In this document: positions 1 through 8,347 of the stretch, one piece after another
Layout of the letters: every line of letters begins with the position of its first letter
How positions within the stretch are numbered: position 1 is the stretch's first letter
Source of the DNA: Massilia sp. Root335
GTDB lineage: Bacteria; Pseudomonadota; Gammaproteobacteria; Burkholderiales; Burkholderiaceae_D
Assembly (NCBI RefSeq): GCF_001425685.1
Contig: NZ_LMCY01000019.1
Span: 109,772 to 173,771 of the forward strand
Length of the DNA stretch: 64,000 bases
Direction: 5' to 3'
Position numbers and translations under genes: made by a program
The notes under the pieces: model-generated
What the model saw: the letters and a program-made list of their open reading frames with translations, nothing else
Told to the model about the DNA's origin: nothing
Database searches by the model: none

Positions 1-2
1 CG

Positions 3-38
3 AAAGCCGCGTACTTGTAATGAGTACGCGGCTTTTTT
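3..38 (+). terminator. Rho-independent terminator of an upstream gene
   Basis: A perfect 13-bp stem (3-15 pairing with 23-35) with a 7-base loop is followed by a run of six T (33-38). It would end a transcript entering from the left and insulates the operon that begins at 256. Confidence 0.9.
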
Positions 39-255
39 GTTTTTCAATTGTTCAAATTCTGTTCATTCACAGAAACGCAAAGATTCATTAGGCAAGTGTT
101 TTAATAAAAGCTTGTTTTGGTCTGAAATCAATCAATAAAAATATGCTCGCAATTCCGGATCGGGAGGATATAGTGAATCGAGCTTGAACCGATGTTTCCG
201 CTTATTTGTCGATTGGCTGGCTATTTCAAGTCAGCCATTTCCACAAGGAGTGTTC
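39..255 (+). promoter_or_regulatory. AT-rich leader upstream of the lanthipeptide-like operon
   Basis: This AT-rich stretch lies between the terminator and the first gene of the 256-11736 operon, whose genes are GC-rich. It must hold the operon promoter because the later intergenic gaps are all under 30 bp. I cannot assign a convincing -35/-10 pair. A GGGAGG at 161-166 precedes a GTG mini-frame of only four codons, which I do not call as a gene. AAGGAG at 244-249 is the ribosome binding site for the ATG at 256. Confidence 0.45.
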
Positions 256-798
256 ATGGTCGATCATCCGCACGTCCTGCACTCCTGGCGCGAAGCGCAG
301 GAACAGATCACGACCATCCTGGCCCGGCTGAATCGCGATCCCGCGCTGCTGCTGGCGGCCATGGCCAATCCGCTCGCGGCACTGCGCGATATCGGATTCG
401 ACGTGGCCGCCGAGGTCCGCCAGGAATTCGAGGACCGCATCCGTTTCGGCGAGCAGGCGGCACGCCGCCTGGCCGAACTGCGCGACACGCTGCGCGCCGC
501 CGGGCTGCCATTGCCGCCGGAAGATGAAGCTGAAGCCAAGGCCGAAGCGGAAGCCGATCTGCGCACGCACCTCGCCACGCTGGCCGGCGTACCGGGCGAC
601 GCCGCGGACGACGTCGACGCACTGCTCGAGCAATGCCGCGGGCGCCATCCGCATATCGACGCCCTGATCGAATACCGCACGATCCAGCACAGCAGGCCGC
701 CGTTCGCCCGCGCCGACGTGTACGAGCGCATCCGCCGCGGCGAGACCGGGCCGATGCCGCTCACACGCGTGCGCGCCCGCCTGCACGGCGCCAACTGA
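256..798 (+). CDS. Small helical protein with RiPP-leader-like motif
   Basis: This 180-residue protein has no signal peptide or membrane segment and opens the operon. The ATG at 256 is chosen because AAGGAG lies 6 bp upstream; the frame stays open to a TTG at 184, which has no ribosome site. Residues about 30-55 carry MANPLAALRDIGFDV, which resembles the conserved stretch of nitrile-hydratase-like (NHLP) RiPP leaders. The body is charged and helical, with an Ala/Glu-rich segment around residues 95-105. It contains only one Cys, so it is unlikely to be a lanthionine substrate itself; it could be a leader-derived chaperone or scaffold. No confident family assignment is possible from reading alone, and the function is unknown. 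Confidence 0.8.
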   Translation: MVDHPHVLHSWREAQEQITTILARLNRDPALLLAAMANPLAALRDIGFDVAAEVRQEFEDRIRFGEQAARRLAELRDTLRAAGLPLPPEDEAEAKAEAEADLRTHLATLAGVPGDAADDVDALLEQCRGRHPHIDALIEYRTIQHSRPPFARADVYERIRRGETGPMPLTRVRARLHGAN

Positions 799-826
799 TC
801 CGTGGCATGAGCGCGAGGACAATGCC

Positions 827-2569
827 ATGGCCAACACACGCGGTTTCGAGGTCGTCGCCGAGCTGACGCCGGCTGCCCTGCTGAACATGCTGCAGGCCGC
901 ATGGGCGAACACCGACCTGTTTCCGAAGAACGTCGATATCCCGCCCGGCGCGTTCGGCGGCTTCATGGTGCAGGGCGGGCAGGTCCAGCTGCCGCTGGCC
1001 GGCCTGGACGTGCAGCCGTCCCCGCCCAGCGCACTGCGCTTCGGGTTCGGGCTCGATATCCAGATCCAGCTGCAGGACCCGCCGGTGCCGTCGGCCGCGC
1101 TGATCGCGTTCAGCGCCACGGCGTCCGTCGAGATCCCGCTCGGTTCCATTCCCGGCCAGAAGGACGTCGCCCTGCTGTTCGGCGCAATGGGGCCGGCCGA
1201 TCCGGGCAGCGTCACGCTGCCGGGCGGGAATCCGGTCACGGCCAACCTCGCGGCCTACATCGCCGACTTCGTGCACCAGATGTACGAGCTCGACGGCGCA
1301 TTCTTCCCGCACCACATCAGCCAGCCGCACCAGAGCATGATCGCGTACACGTTCGATGCCGACTTCGACCTGTACGACGACCCCGCCAATCCGGCGCACC
1401 GGATCCAGACGGCGCTCGTGATGGTGGGCGGCGCCCAGCAGCTGGAAGTCGCGATCCCGATCCACCTGCGCCTCTCCAACCTGACCAAGACGATCCCGAT
1501 CGCACCGGACCTGCACCCGTTCATGGGCATCGAGGCCCAGGTCGTGCTGACCAGTACCGACCTGCAGCTGGCGGGCCCGGTGTCCGTCGGCCTGAGCAAG
1601 GCCGACGTCACGGTGCGCAACCTGGCGCCGGCCGGCCCGGACTACGGCGACGAGGGGCCCAACTACATCGCGAACCGGACGCTCGTGAGCTCGTTCGGCA
1701 ACCTCGACACCCTGCTCGCGACGAACCTGCAGAGCCAGGTGAAAACCCTGTTCGTGTCGAAACTCGTGCCGTTTTCCTTCGCCTTTCCGAACACGCTCGA
1801 GATCCAGGCATTCATCGCCACGGCCCTCCACGACAACCTGGCCGCACGCCCCCCGTTCGAAGTCTGGCCGGGCAATGCGGCGCCGCCCGTCGCGCTGAAC
1901 GACGTGGCCGTGCGGGCCTCGCCCGATGCGCTGGCGATCGCCATCAACACCAGTCCCGGGGCCGACATCACCCTGCTCGACAACTTCGTGCCGGCCGGGC
2001 GCTCGTTCGCGATCGCGATCAGCGCGGCGCGCACGCTGGCCATGATCCAGCAAGCCATCGACGATAAATTCCCGTCGCTGCCGGTCGTGCTGCACGTGGA
2101 CGGGCACGACGTCCGCCTCAAGAGCCTGCACCCGTCGCTGACGAATTTCCTCCACTTCTCCGGCGACGTGACCGTCATCGACGCCATCCTGGGCAGCATC
2201 GACGTCGATGCCGGCTACGACGTCGACGTCGGCCTCGAATGGCTGCCGCCCGACGCCGCCGGCGCGCAGAAGCTCAAGCCGGACGTGCACGATCCCGACA
2301 TTCATTTGTCCACGCTGGCGTGGATACTCGGCCTGCTGCTGGGCTTCCTGAGCGGCGGCGTGGTCGGGCTCGTGATCGGCATCGTGGTGCTCGAGATCAT
2401 CAAGCACATCGCGTCGACGATCGGCGGCGCGCTCGTGACCGACGAGGTGAGCGGCGCCGTGGACGGCCTGCAGGCCTGGCCGTCGCCGCTGGGCACGGTC
2501 GGCGACGTGCAATCGGTGTTCGAGAACCCCATCGCCATCAGTCCCGATGGCTTGCTGATCGGAGGCTAG
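827..2569 (+). CDS. Hypothetical 580-aa protein with C-terminal hydrophobic segment
   Basis: The ATG at 827 follows a GAGGAC site and lies 28 bp after the previous gene. The protein has no N-terminal signal peptide. Residues 1-490 alternate short amphipathic strands and loops rich in Pro, Gly, Asp and Ala. At about 495-530 a strongly hydrophobic Gly/Leu/Ile/Val run could form one or two membrane helices, followed by a short polar tail. I do not recognise a family. The alternating pattern would suit a lipid-binding (TULIP-like) or beta-rich tubular fold, but that is a guess. Its position ahead of a PKD-domain protein and a maturation cassette suggests a structural or delivery role rather than an enzyme. 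Confidence 0.8.
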   Translation: MANTRGFEVVAELTPAALLNMLQAAWANTDLFPKNVDIPPGAFGGFMVQGGQVQLPLAGLDVQPSPPSALRFGFGLDIQIQLQDPPVPSAALIAFSATASVEIPLGSIPGQKDVALLFGAMGPADPGSVTLPGGNPVTANLAAYIADFVHQMYELDGAFFPHHISQPHQSMIAYTFDADFDLYDDPANPAHRIQTALVMVGGAQQLEVAIPIHLRLSNLTKTIPIAPDLHPFMGIEAQVVLTSTDLQLAGPVSVGLSKADVTVRNLAPAGPDYGDEGPNYIANRTLVSSFGNLDTLLATNLQSQVKTLFVSKLVPFSFAFPNTLEIQAFIATALHDNLAARPPFEVWPGNAAPPVALNDVAVRASPDALAIAINTSPGADITLLDNFVPAGRSFAIAISAARTLAMIQQAIDDKFPSLPVVLHVDGHDVRLKSLHPSLTNFLHFSGDVTVIDAILGSIDVDAGYDVDVGLEWLPPDAAGAQKLKPDVHDPDIHLSTLAWILGLLLGFLSGGVVGLVIGIVVLEIIKHIASTIGGALVTDEVSGAVDGLQAWPSPLGTVGDVQSVFENPIAISPDGLLIGG

Positions 2570-2574
2570 CGGCC

Positions 2575-4506
2575 ATGTTCAACGTCGTCAGCAAGTACGC
2601 CGGCACCGACATCGTGTTCGCGAACGCGCACGGGCCGTACACGGTGGACGGCGGCAGTCCCGTCACGCTGGGCGCGGGCGCGCCGAATCCGCATGCGACC
2701 TATGCCTGGGACCTCGGCGACGGCGCGACGGCCGCCACGGCCTCCGTCACGCACGTCTATGGCCGCCACGGCGTGTACGTGGCCCGCGTCGCGGTCACGG
2801 TGAACGAGCCGGGCGGCGACACGAGCCGGCACTATGCGCAGATCCGCGTGCGGAACGTGCCGCCCGTGGTGTCGGCCGGGCCCGACCGCACGGTCAACGA
2901 AGGCGAGGTCGTGAACGTCGACGGCAGCTTCACCGACGTGCAATGGCTGGAAACGCATACGGCCACGTGGGACTGGGGCGACGAACAGAGCCCGTCGGCC
3001 GGCACGGTCGTCGAAACCCACGACGAGCCGCTCGGCAAGGGCACGGTCGGCGGCACCCATGCGTGGGGCGATGCCGGCACGTACACGATCACCCTGCGCG
3101 TGCAGGACGAGGGCGGGGCGACGGGGTTCGGCAAGGCGCGCGTCACGGTGCTGAACATGCCGCCCGTGGTGGACGCGCTGGCGCCGCTGTACGCCTATCC
3201 CTGCTGCGTGCTGACCCTGCGCGCGCACTTCACCGACCCCGGCTGGCTGGACACGCACGCGGCGTTCTGGGATTTCGGCGACTGCAGCGGCCCGCGCCGC
3301 GCCGTCGTCGACGAGACGCACAAGGCGCCGGCCGGCCAGGGCACCGCGACGGCCTCGCACGTGTACCACCATTGCGGCACGTATCGCGCCACCTGCACCG
3401 TGATCGACGACGATGGCGCGCCCGGCACGATGGCGACCGTCGTCACCGTGGTCGACGTGCGCAACGCCGGATTCGAGGAAGGCTTCTGCCGCCACCAGCT
3501 GGGCGAAGTCGGGAATGCCTGGTCGCCCTATCTGGCGCGCATCCCGACCCTGCTGGGCAGCGCCGACCTGACGCCGCTGGCGGTGCCGGTGGCGCCGAAC
3601 GTCGACATCTTCACGGCCGAGCACGCGACGGTGCGCCATGGCGGCCGGGCCCAGCGCATCCGCTTCCTCGGCAACACGCGCGCTGGCGTCATGCAGCGCA
3701 TCGGCGCCAATCCCGGCTGGGATTACCAGGTCACCGTGTGGTACAGCCTCAACGAGCAGGCCGGCGGCGACTCCGTGCTCCTCGACGACGTGGACGAACT
3801 GATCGACCAGCCGCCGGAACTGCGCGGCGCCAAGGCCCGTCTCGGCATCGATCCGGACGGCGGCCTCGACCCTTCCTCGTCCGGGATCGTGTGGATGGAC
3901 GGCATGCTGCGACCCGAATGGTCGCAGCTGTGCGTGCGTGCCACGGCCGGCGGCGACGGCATCACCGTCTTCATCGAAGGGCAGGGCGGCGTGCGGCTGG
4001 GGGCCGACGTCTGTTTCGACGACGCGGCCCTCGTCGCGGTGCAGCCGTTCTGCCCGCCCGCGCCGCCGCCGCAGACCTGCGTGGACTTCGCGTCGTTCGA
4101 GAAGGATGCCGTCCTGCCGCCCGAGTTCGAACACGAGGGATTCCGCTTCACGGCGCGCGACGGCGAACCGCAGCGCATCGTCCAGTCCACCGTGCCGCCC
4201 GGTCCGCACGTACTCGAGATCCGCCCGCGCGGCCTCGAGGTCACGTTCCCGGTCACGGCCGACATGGCGCGGGCGACCCTGGTCGGACAGGGCGCCGTCA
4301 TCCTGGTCGCCTACGACGCTGACCGCAACGAAGTCGCGCGCCGCACCGTCGCGCCGGGCGGTCCGCGCCAGACGGTCGAGGTGTCCGGCCGCGACATGAC
4401 CGTGCTGGACATCGTCGGCCGCAGCGGCATCCAGCTCGAAAAACTGTGCGTGCATCCGCAAGAGCCGGCGGACGCTTCCCCAACCTCAGCCCCAACCTCA
4501 GCCTGA
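2575..4506 (+). CDS. Three-PKD-domain protein
   Basis: The 643-residue product starts at ATG 2575, 5 bp after the upstream stop; GGAGG at 2561-2565 overlaps the end of the previous gene, so translation is probably coupled. Three PKD-like beta-sandwich repeats occupy about residues 10-95, 97-195 and 197-290. Their hallmarks are WDLGDG, WDWGDE and WDFGDC followed by HVYG, HAWGDAGTY and HVYHHCGTY. Residues about 300-490 look like a carbohydrate-binding-type jelly roll (NAGFEEGF start), and the last 130 residues form another beta-rich domain. PKD proteins are normally surface or secreted, yet no signal peptide is visible. It may leave the cell by another route, or act as a cytoplasmic scaffold. 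Confidence 0.85.
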   Translation: MFNVVSKYAGTDIVFANAHGPYTVDGGSPVTLGAGAPNPHATYAWDLGDGATAATASVTHVYGRHGVYVARVAVTVNEPGGDTSRHYAQIRVRNVPPVVSAGPDRTVNEGEVVNVDGSFTDVQWLETHTATWDWGDEQSPSAGTVVETHDEPLGKGTVGGTHAWGDAGTYTITLRVQDEGGATGFGKARVTVLNMPPVVDALAPLYAYPCCVLTLRAHFTDPGWLDTHAAFWDFGDCSGPRRAVVDETHKAPAGQGTATASHVYHHCGTYRATCTVIDDDGAPGTMATVVTVVDVRNAGFEEGFCRHQLGEVGNAWSPYLARIPTLLGSADLTPLAVPVAPNVDIFTAEHATVRHGGRAQRIRFLGNTRAGVMQRIGANPGWDYQVTVWYSLNEQAGGDSVLLDDVDELIDQPPELRGAKARLGIDPDGGLDPSSSGIVWMDGMLRPEWSQLCVRATAGGDGITVFIEGQGGVRLGADVCFDDAALVAVQPFCPPAPPPQTCVDFASFEKDAVLPPEFEHEGFRFTARDGEPQRIVQSTVPPGPHVLEIRPRGLEVTFPVTADMARATLVGQGAVILVAYDADRNEVARRTVAPGGPRQTVEVSGRDMTVLDIVGRSGIQLEKLCVHPQEPADASPTSAPTSA

Positions 4507-4517
4507 AGGAGAACGAC

Positions 4518-4991
4518 GTGGAACAACCCGGCGACAACCAGCCCAGAGAAATCAAAACGGACGAGCTTGCCGACCGCGCCGCCAGATACGGCGGCGTGAT
4601 CAAGCTGATCGGCAAGTTCCTCGGCAACAGCGAGCGTGAACACCACTTCCGCTTGTACACCACCGACACCCTCAACTGGTATTACGAGTTCTCCAAGGAT
4701 GCCGTCATCGACGTCGAACGCTTTCCGTCCGGGCAGATCATCGCGTGGCTGAAGCCGGGCGCCACCGTGCAGGAAACCGCGACGCGGACGGTGCCGGAAG
4801 GCTTCCTCGGCGGTGCGACCTACCGCGAGAACGCGGCGCGGGCGGCCGGCGCACCGGGCATGCGCAAGATGTTCGCGATGGCGCAGGGCGACGGTTGCGG
4901 CTCGTCCGTGGCGAACTGCCCTGACACCCAGCTGTCGTTCACCTGCAATCCGCGCGACCCGAGCCCGGACTGCCCCTACAACCGGTTCTGA
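4518..4991 (+). CDS. Candidate precursor peptide with Cys/Ser/Thr-rich tail
   Basis: The GTG at 4518 is chosen because AAGGAGA sits 6 bp upstream, just after the previous stop. The 157-residue protein has a polar N-terminal part, a beta-like centre (residues 42-80, with LNWYYEF) and a tail from about residue 124. The tail has Cys127, Cys134, Cys143 and Cys152, spaced 7, 9 and 9 residues apart. Ser129, Ser130, Thr137, Ser140, Thr142 and Ser149 are interspersed. That composition, and its place 2 bp before the kinase gene, fits a lanthipeptide precursor with an unusually long leader. No leader-cleavage motif such as GG or GA is certain, although residues 110-114 read AGAPG. The alternative is a disulfide- or metal-binding protein. 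Confidence 0.75.
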   Translation: MEQPGDNQPREIKTDELADRAARYGGVIKLIGKFLGNSEREHHFRLYTTDTLNWYYEFSKDAVIDVERFPSGQIIAWLKPGATVQETATRTVPEGFLGGATYRENAARAAGAPGMRKMFAMAQGDGCGSSVANCPDTQLSFTCNPRDPSPDCPYNRF

Positions 4992-4993
4992 CG

Positions 4994-6154
4994 ATGCCGG
5001 CCCAGACCGCGGCCCGGACCGTATCCGCGCCGCCCGCATCGCCGCGCCATGATGCGGCCCCGGCTGCGCTCGATTCGTACGCCGCGGTGACGCGTTACCT
5101 GATCGCGCGCGGCCTGCTGGCGCCGGCGGCCATCGTCGACGGCAGCTTTCGCATGCGCGACCGGTCGCGCCGTAACCTGAACGTGCTCGTCGACGGCGCG
5201 GGACGGAACGGGTTGTTCGTCAAGATCGGAGCCGACCGTGCACACGGCGCCGGCCTGGCGCACGAGGCCGCCGTGTACCGCCTGCTGCGCCGCGCGCTCG
5301 CCCCGGCCCACGCGGCGCGGCTGCTGCCGGACCTGGTCGACCACGACCCGCACGCGGCGGTGCTGGTGCTGGGCCAGGCCGACCGCGAGAACCTGCGCGA
5401 CCTGCATGCGCGCCTCGGACGCTTCGTGCCCGCGCTGGCCGCGCGGCTGGGGCGCGAACTGGGACAGCTGCACAGCGCGTTGCCGCCGGACGCCGTGCCG
5501 GGCAGCGGGGACGGCGGCTTTTATCCGCTGCCGTTCTGCCTCGTCACGCCCATGCTCGGCTTCGTGGCCAACTGCAGCGCCGCCAGCGTTTCCCTGCTGC
5601 GCGTCGTGCAAGGCAATGCCGGCCTGTGCGGCATGCTGGAGGCGCTGGCCGCGACCTGGCGCGCGCGCTGCACGGAACACCCGTGCCTGATTCATGCCGA
5701 CCTGCGCCTGGACAATTGCTGCGTCAACCTGCGGCCCCGGCGGCTGCGGATCGTCGACTGGGAACTGGCGACGGCCGGCGACCCCGCCTGGGACGCGGGC
5801 GCCGTCATGGCCGACTACATGAGCGCATGGCTGCAGAGCATGCCGCTGCCGGCCGGCGCCGAACCGGCCGATTGCATGCCGCTGGCCGGCATCCCGCACA
5901 CCGGCCTGCAGGACGCGGTGCGTGCGTTCTTCACGGCGTATGCGGCCGCGCGCCGGCTCGCGGGGAGCGCGCGGACCGCCGAGCTGCATGCCTGCGTGCG
6001 CTACGCGGCGGCGCGTCTGCTGCAACTCGCCTACGAACAGATGCAGGGCGCGGCGCAGCTCACCACGCACGCGCTCGGCCATGTGCAGTTGTGCGAAAAC
6101 CTGTTGCGCCGTCCGGAAGAGGGCGCCGCGCATTTCCTGGGCGTGCCGCCATGA
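4994..6154 (+). CDS. APH-fold kinase, LxmK/TvaC-like
   Basis: The 386-residue protein has the aminoglycoside-phosphotransferase/choline-kinase fold. Lys77 in LFVKIG is the likely ATP-anchoring lysine. HADLRLDN at residues 234-241 is the catalytic loop with Asp236 and Asn241. Asp255 in VDWE is the metal-binding Asp, followed by GDPAWD. In thioviridamide (TvaC), cacaoidin and lexapeptide (LxmK) clusters, a kinase of this type pairs with a HopA1-like lyase to phosphorylate and then eliminate Ser/Thr. Here the next gene, overlapping by 4 bp (ATGA), supplies a HopA1-like domain, so a Ser/Thr-kinase role on the upstream precursor is the best reading. A small-molecule kinase role cannot be excluded from sequence alone. 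Confidence 0.85.
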   Translation: MPAQTAARTVSAPPASPRHDAAPAALDSYAAVTRYLIARGLLAPAAIVDGSFRMRDRSRRNLNVLVDGAGRNGLFVKIGADRAHGAGLAHEAAVYRLLRRALAPAHAARLLPDLVDHDPHAAVLVLGQADRENLRDLHARLGRFVPALAARLGRELGQLHSALPPDAVPGSGDGGFYPLPFCLVTPMLGFVANCSAASVSLLRVVQGNAGLCGMLEALAATWRARCTEHPCLIHADLRLDNCCVNLRPRRLRIVDWELATAGDPAWDAGAVMADYMSAWLQSMPLPAGAEPADCMPLAGIPHTGLQDAVRAFFTAYAAARRLAGSARTAELHACVRYAAARLLQLAYEQMQGAAQLTTHALGHVQLCENLLRRPEEGAAHFLGVPP

Positions 6155-8334
6155 CGCCCGCCTGTCCCCATGCGGCCCACACGCTGGCCGCGCTGCGCTG
6201 CGTGTCGATACCGGCCGCAGGCGCCATCCGCTGGCGCGGCGAGCCGATCGCCCCGCCCCTGCCCGATGGCCCCGGGATGGACGCGCTGCGGATCGACCTG
6301 CTGGCGGGCGTGCTGTACCGCCAGTTTTATTGCCACGGCCGCCCGCTGCCCCTCGCGTCCGGCGCCGACACGGCGCGCGACGGTCTCGCGGCGCTGCGCC
6401 TGCGCGCGGCACTGGAGCGCGCCAACCGCGCGCTGCCGGCGTGGCAGGGCGGATGGCAGGCGCGGCAGCACACGGACGGCGGCGTCGATGCGGCCCAGGC
6501 CGGATTGCGGGTGCATGCACCGCCCGGTGCGTGGCGGCCGGCGGCGGGGACGGCGGACACGGCCGTCGACCTGCGGCAGTCGTCCGGGACGTTCGCGGCG
6601 AGCCCCGGCTTTTATCTGGTCGAGGGCCCGCCGTGGGCCGCGGACAGCCGTCTCGTGCGCCTGTACTGGCATGTGAGCCCGGCCGGTGCGGCGCCGCTGC
6701 TGGCCGCGCTGACCGCCGTGCTGGCGGACAGCGGCCTGCCGTTCCAGGTCAAGGTCCTGGCGCGCAGCACCGCGTATGGGCGGGCCGACGCCTGCGTGCT
6801 GTATCTCGACCAGGCGCATTTCCCCGTGCTGGCGGGCGAGCTCGCGCGCATCCATGCGCGGATGCGGCCCTGGCTCGATACGGCGGTGCCAGTCTACACG
6901 CACGCGCTGGCGCCGGGACTGGGCCTGGCCGAGCAGCCGCCCGGCGGCGCGAGCTTCGGCCGCGACCGCTGCACGCTGCTGGCACGGGCGCTGTGTGCCG
7001 ACGATGCGCGGACCGGCGCGCCGGCGCACCGGCTGGAGCGGGTGCGCGCCCGTTTTGCGGCGCACGGCGTCGCGCTGGCGCAGCCGTTCCTGAACCCCGG
7101 TTCGCAGGGCGCCTATGTGCTGCCGGCGGCGCGCGGTCCGGGCCGCCGCGCGCGCGCGCCCGCGCCGGCGCCGCGGCCCGGACTGCTCACGGCCGCCGCG
7201 CGCATCGGCGCCGAACTCGCCGGGGACGCCGTCTGGCACGCCGACCGCTGCTGCTGGGTCGGCCACCTGGCCGGCGCCGGCCGCCCGTACGGCGCGCTGG
7301 GGCCGGCGCTGTACGATGGCACGGCGGGCATCGCCTGGTTCCTGGCGCAGCTGTACGCCGTCACCGGCGAGGCGCGCCTGCGCACCACGGCCGCGGGCGC
7401 GCTCCGCCATGCCTGCGCGGCGGCCGAGTCCCATGCGGATATCGGACTGTACAGCGGCCTGGCCGGCGCGGCCTGGGTGAGCGCGCGCTGCGCGGCCTTG
7501 CTGGACCGGCCCGAATTCGCGGCACGCGCCGTGCTCCTGCGCGGCGCGCTGGCGGGGCGGGCGCGCCAGGCCGTCAATGCGGACGTGCTGGGCGGCGTGG
7601 CCGGCGTCGTCCTCGGCCTGCTCGGCGCGGACGCCGGCGATGCCGACGGGCTCGCGCAGGAATACGGCGCCGCGCTGCTGCGCCTGGCGCGGCGCGGCGC
7701 GGCGTACTGGACCTGGGCCACCGTCAACGCCCGCGGCATGCGGCCCCTGACCGGCTTCGCGCACGGCGCCTCCGGCATCGCGAGCGCGCTGGCCGCCTTG
7801 TACGCCGCGACGGGCGACCCTGCGTGGCGGACCGCGGCCCGTGCCGCGCTGGCGTACGAAGACGCCTGCTTCGACGCGCGCGCAGGCAACTGGCCGGACT
7901 TCCGCAGCGTGCGCCAGCGCCGCTTCGCGCCCACGGCGTCCTGCGCCTGGTGCCACGGCGCCGGCGGCGCCGCGCTGGCGCGCGCGCTGCTGGGGCCGGC
8001 CGCCGAGCCCGCCGACCGGGCGGCGCTGGCTGCCGCGCTGGCGACCACGCGCGCGGCCGTGCGCGCCGCGCTGGACGCAGACGGCGCGCTGTGCCTGTGC
8101 CATGGCCTGGCCGGGAATGCCGACTTGCTGCTGCTGGCCGGCGACCCTGCCGACCGCGCCCTGGCCGGACAGGCGGCGCGGCACGTGCTCGCGCGCCATG
8201 CCGGCACACCGGCCGATGAGCGCACGCCCGGCCTGTTGACGGGCAGCGCGGGCATCGGCCAATTCTTGCTGCGCCAGTGCGACGCCGGCGTGCCCAGCCC
8301 GCTGTGGCTGGGCCCGGCGCCGGCGCGCAACTGA
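6151..8334 (+). CDS. HopA1-like/LanC-like fusion (dehydratase lyase plus lanthionine cyclase)
   Basis: The 727-residue protein starts at ATG 6151, overlapping the kinase stop. Residues about 50-330 match the HopA1-effector/LanY lyase pattern: GFYLVEG near 153, RLYWHV at 170, LPFQVKV with Lys201 near 196, and APGLGLAE followed by SFGRDRC at 254-273. From about 345 to the end it is a LanC-type toroid, with YDGTAGI near 388 and FAHGASG with His538. The zinc ligands are WCHGAGG with Cys601 and CLCHGLAGN with Cys650-His651. All three zinc ligands of LanC cyclases are therefore kept. The inferred job is phosphate elimination from pSer/pThr to give dehydro-residues, then Cys addition to form (methyl)lanthionine. 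Fusion of these two steps in one chain is unusual. Confidence 0.88.
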   Translation: MTPACPHAAHTLAALRCVSIPAAGAIRWRGEPIAPPLPDGPGMDALRIDLLAGVLYRQFYCHGRPLPLASGADTARDGLAALRLRAALERANRALPAWQGGWQARQHTDGGVDAAQAGLRVHAPPGAWRPAAGTADTAVDLRQSSGTFAASPGFYLVEGPPWAADSRLVRLYWHVSPAGAAPLLAALTAVLADSGLPFQVKVLARSTAYGRADACVLYLDQAHFPVLAGELARIHARMRPWLDTAVPVYTHALAPGLGLAEQPPGGASFGRDRCTLLARALCADDARTGAPAHRLERVRARFAAHGVALAQPFLNPGSQGAYVLPAARGPGRRARAPAPAPRPGLLTAAARIGAELAGDAVWHADRCCWVGHLAGAGRPYGALGPALYDGTAGIAWFLAQLYAVTGEARLRTTAAGALRHACAAAESHADIGLYSGLAGAAWVSARCAALLDRPEFAARAVLLRGALAGRARQAVNADVLGGVAGVVLGLLGADAGDADGLAQEYGAALLRLARRGAAYWTWATVNARGMRPLTGFAHGASGIASALAALYAATGDPAWRTAARAALAYEDACFDARAGNWPDFRSVRQRRFAPTASCAWCHGAGGAALARALLGPAAEPADRAALAAALATTRAAVRAALDADGALCLCHGLAGNADLLLLAGDPADRALAGQAARHVLARHAGTPADERTPGLLTGSAGIGQFLLRQCDAGVPSPLWLGPAPARN

Positions 8335-8347
8335 CACGGGTGCGGCC

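Noticed and set aside
184..255. Upstream extension of the first gene to TTG 184
   Set aside because: The ATG at 256 has AAGGAG at the right distance; the extension has no site and is AT-rich leader.
761..4461. Long minus-strand frames opposite the 580-residue and PKD genes
   Set aside because: His/Arg/Asp-rich shadow translations without domains or ribosome sites.
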